The position numbers and the translations under genes were made by a program. Shown here in pieces: positions 58,878 through 64,000 of a stretch of 64,000 nt of DNA; the stretch's first letter is position 1; each line of letters begins with the position of its first letter. This DNA comes from Sphingomonadales bacterium (GTDB lineage Bacteria > Pseudomonadota > Alphaproteobacteria > Sphingomonadales > Sphingomonadaceae), in contig JAFLDB010000014.1 of assembly GCA_017302615.1 (NCBI GenBank), positions 1 through 64,000 of the forward strand, written 5' to 3'. Under the pieces are notes generated by a model. That model had not been told where the DNA came from, made no database searches, and saw nothing but the letters and a program-made list of their open reading frames with translations.

Positions 58878-59870
58878 TCAATTCTTAGTCAATCGGGGTG
58901 CTTGCCGGGTGATCGCGGGAAGCGGCTTCCCAAGCCCCGTGCTGCGCGCGCGCTCCAGGATTGCTATGCCAAGCGACAGGTCGGAAATGCCCATGCCCAT
59001 CGCCTTGAACAGCGTAAGATCGGCGCCTTCCGGGCGGCGCCCCCCACCCGCCACGAGGTCCGAGAGCGGTCGGAGCTGCGCCCATGCGGCTTCGTCGTGA
59101 CCGAAGCTCTCTTGGAATTCGCGACTTAGCTTGCGCACTTGCGGTACGCTGTCAGCAGCACAAAGTGTCGCGCGTGCCAGCAAGGCTGGTTCGAATTCGG
59201 CGCGTTCGGGGGTAATTGCGCCAACTGCGTTGATGTGGACCCCGCTGGGCAAGGCATCGGCGGTCAAGAACGGGACCCGTGCCCGGGTCGCCAACGTAAC
59301 GATGTCGGCAGCATCGAGCGCCTCATCGAGGGCTTGGGTAGCGACGGCCTCGATTCCCAAGCTTGCCTCGACCTTTGCGGCCAGCGCCTCGCGATTGGCG
59401 GGCGTTGGGCTCCACACGGTCACTCTCTCAAGTTTTCTGACCGCAGCAACTGCCGCCACCTGCGTGATCGATTGCTTGCCCGCCCCGATCATGGCCATTC
59501 GGGTGGCATTCTCTCGCGACATCAGATCTGTCGCGAGCCCGCTGATCCCGCCGGTTCGCATTTGCCCAAGTGCGAACGCTTCTATGATTGCAATGACGCT
59601 GCCGTTGTTGGCGTCGATCAGGATAAGCAGCGGCATGGCGCCGCCTGCCGTATGAGCCCAGGTCTTGGTCCCGACAATTCCCAGGCCCTCGAAGACTGCG
59701 CCAATCGCATGCAAGGTCGAACCGTTAGCCCAGGTCGCATGGGTCTTGACCATATTGCTTGCACGGCCGGCAGCTTCCTCCTGGAGACCGTCGCGCAAAG
59801 CTTCGATGGCTTCGGGTAGCGACATGACCGAAACTGCTTCGGCCTCGGAGATCCAGATTCCAGTGCTCAT
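58878..59870 (-). CDS. Ornithine cyclodeaminase/mu-crystallin family protein
   Basis: 330 residues with the OCD/mu-crystallin fold: an N-terminal dimerisation and substrate domain and a Rossmann domain with M-I-G-A-G-K-Q near 126-132. The T-K-T-W-A-H segment near 87-92 contains the substrate-binding Lys region. Family members include ornithine cyclodeaminase, alanine dehydrogenase and ketimine reductases. No arginine or proline gene is nearby, so a role on an imine or amine intermediate of the aromatic pathway is more likely; the reaction is unknown. The stop lies 22 bases before the dioxygenase start and the start overlaps the next gene. Confidence 0.82.
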   Translation of the reverse strand: MSTGIWISEAEAVSVMSLPEAIEALRDGLQEEAAGRASNMVKTHATWANGSTLHAIGAVFEGLGIVGTKTWAHTAGGAMPLLILIDANNGSVIAIIEAFALGQMRTGGISGLATDLMSRENATRMAMIGAGKQSITQVAAVAAVRKLERVTVWSPTPANREALAAKVEASLGIEAVATQALDEALDAADIVTLATRARVPFLTADALPSGVHINAVGAITPERAEFEPALLARATLCAADSVPQVRKLSREFQESFGHDEAAWAQLRPLSDLVAGGGRRPEGADLTLFKAMGMGISDLSLGIAILERARSTGLGKPLPAITRQAPRLTKN

Positions 59871-60424
59871 TGACCGGCTCCCTCGAAAATCGAGGGCACC
59901 GGTGGCGCCAGGCCGAGACTGTTTACGATCAAGGCATGGGTGATGTATCGACCGACCAGGAACAAGGTAGCAATCGCTTGCTCGACACCGATCTGGTCGA
60001 TGACAGCGTCCAGTTCGGGTTCGACAGATTTTCCACGGCGCTCAATCAGGGCAACAGCCAGGCGTTGCACGGCGCGCTCCGCGTCCGACAGCGGGACGGC
60101 GTTGTCTGGATCGACCTGTTCGACTGCGGCAACCCAGTCTTCGCCAAACCCGAGCTTCTTAGAGAGCCGTTCGTGCTGGTGCAGTTCGTACTGGTTCTCC
60201 ATCATGGCCGCCACCGTGAGCGCCCCAGTTTCAGTCAGGCGGTCAGGGAGCGCCTTCTTTAGATTCTCGGTCATTTCCATGAACGGGGTGAGGACATCCG
60301 GCTGGTGCCCGGCACACCGAAAAAACTCTCCCAAATAGCCAAGCCGCTCAACCCTCGCGCGCAATACGTCCTGCACGTTCGGCGCCAGTTGTTCAAAGGA
60401 TAGCCTTGGTATCTGAGCACTCAC
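59867..60424 (-). CDS. Carboxymuconolactone decarboxylase (AhpD-like) family protein
   Basis: 185 residues, all-helical, with the CMD family pattern M-E-N-Q-Y-E-L-H-Q-H-E near 84-94 and an L-V-G-R-Y-I-T-H-A-L near the C-terminus. The redox Cys-x-x-Cys of true AhpD is absent, so it is a decarboxylase-like or isomerase-like member rather than a peroxidase partner. It is the first gene of the minus-strand operon and lies 99 bases from the divergent LysR gene, whose binding sites occupy the gap. Confidence 0.8.
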   Translation of the reverse strand: MSAQIPRLSFEQLAPNVQDVLRARVERLGYLGEFFRCAGHQPDVLTPFMEMTENLKKALPDRLTETGALTVAAMMENQYELHQHERLSKKLGFGEDWVAAVEQVDPDNAVPLSDAERAVQRLAVALIERRGKSVEPELDAVIDQIGVEQAIATLFLVGRYITHALIVNSLGLAPPVPSIFEGAGQ

Positions 60425-60472
60425 AGATCGTCGCTCCCGCTGGTTGCGATTGAGCTATCTGCTACTTTCTGT

Positions 60473-60487
60473 TGTATCGGAAATACA
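60473..60487. promoter_or_regulatory. Palindrome in the LysR-operon divergent promoter
   Basis: TGTAT-CGGAA-ATACA is a perfect five-base palindrome with a five-base centre. Its sequence also fits the LysR T-N11-A rule. It lies about 50 bases from both the operon start and the regulator start. Confidence 0.55.
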
Positions 60488-60504
60488 TTATAGGACACTC
60501 GGTC

Positions 60505-60519
60505 ATACGAGTGGAGTAT
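60505..60519. promoter_or_regulatory. CatM/BenM-type LysR binding site
   Basis: ATAC-N7-GTAT is exactly the site recognised by the CatM/BenM group of LysR regulators. It ends four bases before the regulator start codon, in the position expected for autoregulation. Confidence 0.6.
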
Positions 60520-60523
60520 AAGC

Positions 60524-61471
60524 GTGGACCTCAGGCAGATGCGTTTCGTTGTGGCTGTTGCCGAGGAGCTCAGCTTCACCAAAGCAGCTGCTCGCTGCCA
60601 CGTCTCGCAGCCTCCGCTCAGCCGCGCGATCCGCGAGCTTGAGGAGGAGTTGGGCCTGAAATTGTTCGAGCGAGACACCCATTCTGTGCGCGTGACACTC
60701 GCCGGACAGGCCTTAATCGCCGATGTCCGCGTTGCCCTCTCAGCGTTGGAGAAGGGCGTCGAAAGTGCGCGCAGGACTGCGGCCGGCCTCAAGGGCGCGC
60801 TGAAAATCGGCTTTGGTGGATCAACAGTCTATTCGCTGATGCCCTCGCTGGTCAGGCGCTTCCGGTCGAGCGCAAGCGACGTCGATTTGGAATTCTCTGC
60901 GATGCCTGTCCTTAGCCAGATCGACGCCCTGCGGTCGGGAGTTATCGACATCGGCTTGTTGCGGCTTCCGATCTTCGACGAATTGATCGAGACGCGTTTT
61001 GTGCACAGTGAACCCTTGGTCGTCGCTTTGCCGGAGGGTCATGAGCTTCTTTCGAGAAGCGGGCCCGTGGCTATGAGCAGCCTGCGAACCAGCAAGTTCA
61101 TCACCTATGAGCCGACACGAGGCTTCAATTTCCATTCCGACTTGCTCGCGCTGTGCAGGCTATCGGGCTTCAATCCCGAAATCACTCATCAAGTGCCGAC
61201 GACCGAAGCCGTTGTCGGGATCGTCGCCTGCGGCGAGGGTGTGGCCGTCCTGCCCGCTTCCGCCGAACGATTGCGGATGAAGGGAGTCTTCTTCCGCCCA
61301 CTCAATGCAAAGCGGATACCTGAGCATTTGTCCCAAGTCCGGTTTGGATTGGCCTGGTGCAAAGAAGGTGCGCCAGCGACCGCGCTTCAATTCGTCGAGC
61401 GCGTGGCGCCGCTGGAGCCTGCCTCGGCCCTAGATGGCGCTCGTGCTCAAGACGACGCAAGAGGCGGATAG
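60524..61471 (+). CDS. LysR-family transcription regulator (CatM/BenM-like)
   Basis: 315 residues from a GTG. The winged helix-turn-helix is at about 1-60 (L-R-Q-M-R-F-V-V-A-V-A-E-E-L-S-F-T-K-A-A, then S-Q-P-P-L-S-R-A-I-R-E-L-E-E-E-L-G). The effector domain follows and has I-G-F-G-G-S-T near 93-99. The protein is divergent from the ring-cleavage operon and its 3' end overlaps the convergent OYE gene by 25 bases. Sites of the ATAC-N7-GTAT type in front of it match the CatM/BenM group, which respond to cis,cis-muconate or benzoate-type effectors; here the inducer is probably the ring-cleavage substrate or product. Confidence 0.92.
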   Translation: MDLRQMRFVVAVAEELSFTKAAARCHVSQPPLSRAIRELEEELGLKLFERDTHSVRVTLAGQALIADVRVALSALEKGVESARRTAAGLKGALKIGFGGSTVYSLMPSLVRRFRSSASDVDLEFSAMPVLSQIDALRSGVIDIGLLRLPIFDELIETRFVHSEPLVVALPEGHELLSRSGPVAMSSLRTSKFITYEPTRGFNFHSDLLALCRLSGFNPEITHQVPTTEAVVGIVACGEGVAVLPASAERLRMKGVFFRPLNAKRIPEHLSQVRFGLAWCKEGAPATALQFVERVAPLEPASALDGARAQDDARGG

Positions 61472-62523
61472 TCGGTAAAGCCCTTCTCTTCGCCTTGGTA
61501 GAAAAAGGCAGGATCGAAAGAAGCCAGCTCGGCATTCGTCCGGAAGCGCGCGACCAGGTCGGGGTTGGCAATAAAGGGGGTGCCGAAGGCAACAAAGTCT
61601 GCTTCGCCGCTAACTATGGCTTGCTCGGCCGATTGTGCGGAATAGCCCCCGTTTGCAATGTATGTGCCGCCAAACTTCGCCCGCAGCGCGCCATAGTCGA
61701 AGCCTTCGTCCCCGAGTTGAATGACGTGGAGATAGGCAACACCGAGTTTGCCCAGAAGCTCTGCCGCATACCCGAACGTAGCCACGGGGTCGCTGTCAGA
61801 CATCGAGAAGGTCGCAAAGACCGGCGACAGGCGTACGCCGGTACGCCCTGCACCGAACACAGGGATCACCGCCTCGACTACTTCTTTCAGGAAGCGACAG
61901 CGATTCTCGATCGAGCCGCCGTAGCCATCGGTCCGCTGGTTCGTACCATCTCGTAAGAACTGGTCGATGATGTAGCCGTTCGCCGCGTGAATTTCGACGC
62001 CGTCAAATCCGGCTTCCTTAGCGTTGACGGCCGCCTGCCTGAAGTCGTCGACTACAGCGCAAATCTCGGTTGTTTCCAGTGCGCGCGGGGTTTCGAAGTT
62101 CTGGAGGCCAGTAGGGGTATAGATCTGCCCATCGGATGCGATTGCTGACGGTGCAACTGGGAGTTGCCCGCCGAGCTGCACAGATGAGTGCGACAGTCGC
62201 CCGACGTGCCACAACTGAAGGAAGATCCTTCCACCTTCGCTGTGCACGCGCTCGGTCACTTTCCGCCAGCCAGCGATCTGCTCTGCGCTGAAAATTCCGG
62301 GAGTCCGCGGATACCCTTTGCCCTGCGGCGAGATCTGTGAAGCCTCCGAAATGATCAACCCTGCGCTTGCTCGTTGACCATAGTACTCGGCAATCAAATC
62401 GGTAGCGACATCACCTTCACCCGCCCGGCTTCTCGTCATCGGCGCCATGACGACCCGGTTTTCGAGCGAAATGTCACCGAGTTGGGCTGGGGCAAGCAGT
62501 TTGGGGTAGAGGTTATCAGTCAT
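61447..62523 (-). CDS. Alkene reductase of the Old Yellow Enzyme family
   Basis: 358 residues, FMN-dependent TIM barrel of the NemA/OYE type. V-V-M-A-P-M-T-R-S-R near 24-33 binds FMN, E-I-H-A-A-N-G-Y-I-I-D-Q-F-L near 177-190 provides the His-Asn substrate pair, and D-G-Y-G-G-S-I-E-N-R follows. NADPH-linked reduction of an activated C=C bond is expected. Coupled to the Rieske gene by an eight-base overlap, it could reduce the conjugated dienedioate made by ring cleavage before hydration. Its 3' end overlaps the LysR gene on the other strand. Confidence 0.92.
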   Translation of the reverse strand: MTDNLYPKLLAPAQLGDISLENRVVMAPMTRSRAGEGDVATDLIAEYYGQRASAGLIISEASQISPQGKGYPRTPGIFSAEQIAGWRKVTERVHSEGGRIFLQLWHVGRLSHSSVQLGGQLPVAPSAIASDGQIYTPTGLQNFETPRALETTEICAVVDDFRQAAVNAKEAGFDGVEIHAANGYIIDQFLRDGTNQRTDGYGGSIENRCRFLKEVVEAVIPVFGAGRTGVRLSPVFATFSMSDSDPVATFGYAAELLGKLGVAYLHVIQLGDEGFDYGALRAKFGGTYIANGGYSAQSAEQAIVSGEADFVAFGTPFIANPDLVARFRTNAELASFDPAFFYQGEEKGFTDYPPLASS

Positions 62524-63580
62524 GAGTTATTCCTTTTGCGCCAGCCTCGAGGCCTTGCTCTTGCCTGATAAGCTTCGCCAATGATCGACGCGCAAGCATT
62601 GAGGCCTTGTCGCCTTTATTGATGATTGGATTCATCGCCAGGATGTCCCAGGAGTCTCCCATTCGTTCTTGAACCGCCTCGATCACTCGCTTGTCTTGTT
62701 CAAAGGCGTAAGTTTGCGCCTTCGCCCAAAAGGCGAGGACTGAACGGTCGTCCTTGCGATAAGACTGAGCCGTGCCGTAAAAGTAGTGGGTGCTAGTGGC
62801 GGTCTCAGGTGTCAGCCCGTCGAGGCTCATGATCTGCAGGCCCTCTTCGCGCTGACCGCCGACCGGCATGACGCCGACGTCCAGCATCATGTTCGAGGGC
62901 GCCTGCCAATGCATGTCCATCCAGAAGTCGACGTTTTCTTGCGCCCAGTCATCGGAGACGACCGCAGCCCAGCCCGGAACCATTGGTGAGTTTGGACTCA
63001 GCCACATGTCGACCAAACCACTCTCCGTGTGCTTGGTCTTGTGCACCATGCTCGGTGCTCGATCAGAGCTGCCCAAGACATCGCCATGAACGAAGTTCAC
63101 ATGCGAGAGGTCGAACAAGTTATCGAGCAAGAGCAGGTAATTGCCCTTGATATGCATGTACTGCAGGTCAGCATCCCAATCGGGATCATCGTACCAACGA
63201 TAGTCAGGAATTGTTTCTTCCTCGGCCAGATCGGGATCGCCCATCCAAATCCAGACCAAGTTGTGGCGTTCGACAATCGGATAACTGCGAACACAGGCGC
63301 GCGGGTTGAGTGGCTCATCAGGCTGAGTGGGATTCGCAACGCATGCGCCGCTCGGATTGAACTCCATGCCATGATAGCCACAAACCAAGCCGTTCGAGCT
63401 CATCCGTCCCATCGACAGCGGCGCAAACCGGTGGGGACAGCGATCCTCAAGCGCGGCGATAGTCCCATTGTGGGTGCGGAAGAAGACCACATCTTCGGAC
63501 AAAAGCTTGCGGGCCAGCGGCGCAAAGCGCGTAACCTCTCTGGCGAGCGCGGCGACATACCAGGCATTTTTTAGGAACAT
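62516..63580 (-). CDS. Rieske aromatic oxygenase, VanA/dicamba O-demethylase type
   Basis: 354 residues. The Rieske centre is C-P-H-R near 48-51 and C-G-Y-H-G near 67-71. The mononuclear iron site is D-N-L-F-D-L-S-H-V-N-F-V-H near 153-165. The N-terminal F-x-x-N-A-W-Y-V-A-A-L and the overall length match the single-component-type alpha3 oxygenases VanA and dicamba O-demethylase, which act with a separate ferredoxin and reductase. Such enzymes often demethylate or hydroxylate methoxylated aromatic acids. No ferredoxin gene is in the window. It is the first gene of its operon with the OYE gene. Confidence 0.9.
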   Translation of the reverse strand: MFLKNAWYVAALAREVTRFAPLARKLLSEDVVFFRTHNGTIAALEDRCPHRFAPLSMGRMSSNGLVCGYHGMEFNPSGACVANPTQPDEPLNPRACVRSYPIVERHNLVWIWMGDPDLAEEETIPDYRWYDDPDWDADLQYMHIKGNYLLLLDNLFDLSHVNFVHGDVLGSSDRAPSMVHKTKHTESGLVDMWLSPNSPMVPGWAAVVSDDWAQENVDFWMDMHWQAPSNMMLDVGVMPVGGQREEGLQIMSLDGLTPETATSTHYFYGTAQSYRKDDRSVLAFWAKAQTYAFEQDKRVIEAVQERMGDSWDILAMNPIINKGDKASMLARRSLAKLIRQEQGLEAGAKGITHD

Positions 63581-63642
63581 GCGAAGGCCTCTGTAGAACT
63601 GGTAGGGCGCACCACCACCAGGTAGCGCGCCCCCGATTTCAT

Positions 63643-64000
63643 CAGAAGTTGAAGCCCAGCCTGATACCGTAGGTTCTCGGCGCTTCTAGATAGGCCGTCG
63701 CCGGCCCCGGGATCCCTGCGTAGGCGGTCGCCGCGATGACCGGTTCGTTCGTGATGTTCTTGATCCAGGCACCGAGATTCCAGCGTCCGTTCTCAGCGAA
63801 GTAGGTCAGACTCGCATTCGCCTTGATGTAGGGCTGTTGGCGCGTACCCAGATTGTGGATGAAGTCTGCATAGAAAGCACTTTCGTACCGCGCATCGGCC
63901 TGTGCACGAAGGTAGCCGTGCGACCCGATATCGAAGTCGCGCGAGTACTCTGCCGAGACCGTCCAATCGGCCGCATAAGCCGGTGATAGACCGTTATAGT
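63643..64000 (-). CDS. TonB-dependent receptor, C-terminus (cut by the right edge)
   Basis: About 118 codons of the C-terminal barrel, read from the right edge to the TGA at 63643-63645. The reading frame shows barrel strands such as W-T-V-S-A-E-Y-S-R-D-F and A-W-I-K-N-I-T-N-E-P-V and ends R-T-Y-G-I-R-L-G-F-N-F, the C-terminal outer-membrane insertion signal. It lies upstream of the Rieske-OYE operon on the same strand and may take up the aromatic substrate; that role is inference. Confidence 0.85.

Overview
The window looks like a chromosomal segment of a flagellated alphaproteobacterium of the order Sphingomonadales (Novosphingobium/Sphingobium-like). The reasons are high GC with strong third-position GC in most genes, two large TonB-dependent receptors, a metX-metW pair, a hisC-tyrC pair, ftsEX next to an MJ0042 zinc-ribbon protein, and an aromatic catabolic cluster. 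The genus is inference; no rRNA or marker phylogeny is available here.

Layout. 1-1.1 kb: lower-GC left edge with the start of an IS5-like transposase and two unknown ORFs. 1.1-5.3 kb: glpK with a small membrane protein, a ClpP-fold periplasmic protein and a secreted unknown. 5.4-21.9 kb: flagellin on the minus strand, diverging from one long, tightly overlapping plus-strand operon: a sigma-54 activator, then fliE-F-G-H-I-J-K-L-M-N-O-P-Q-R-flhB-D-S, then a LuxR-type regulator with a degenerate receiver. 22.2-25.2 kb: a TonB receptor. 25.5-29.9 kb: a TIR-membrane-repeat protein, a small unknown, a TPR/SLOG-like/inactive-cyclase-like protein, and a convergent Crp/Fnr regulator. 29.9-42.1 kb: housekeeping genes (zinc-ribbon protein, ftsEX, ydcF, plsC, an NRAMP-like transporter, tyrC, hisC, metXW, ppx, GST).

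42.3-49.1 kb: tRNA-Leu(GAG), then an integrated low-GC element: a large serine recombinase with its usual DUF2924 and DUF3489 partners, and a lone 1112-residue KAP-family P-loop NTPase flanked by inverted copies of a ~24-bp sequence. 49.3-53.7 kb: an ECF sigma/anti-sigma pair surrounded by a 13-residue-repeat secreted protein, a beta-barrel outer-membrane protein and a subtilase. Four promoters with the identical architecture GGAAT-N16-CGTT stand in front of the repeat protein, the barrel, the sigma operon itself and the subtilase, so this reads as a self-contained ECF regulon.

54.6-64.0 kb: an aromatic degradation cluster under a CatM/BenM-type LysR regulator. It encodes a VanA-like Rieske oxygenase, an OYE-family reductase, a bicupin ring-cleavage dioxygenase, a hydratase, an HpaI-type aldolase, a succinate-semialdehyde dehydrogenase-like enzyme, and two accessory proteins (ornithine cyclodeaminase-like and carboxymuconolactone decarboxylase-like). 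The window ends in a second TonB receptor. The enzymes fit a salicylate-type 1,2-cleavage route ending in pyruvate and succinate rather than the usual gentisate/maleylpyruvate route.

The two strongest candidates for undescribed biology are the ECF regulon with its repeat peptide and subtilase, and the TIR/SLOG/pseudo-cyclase module.
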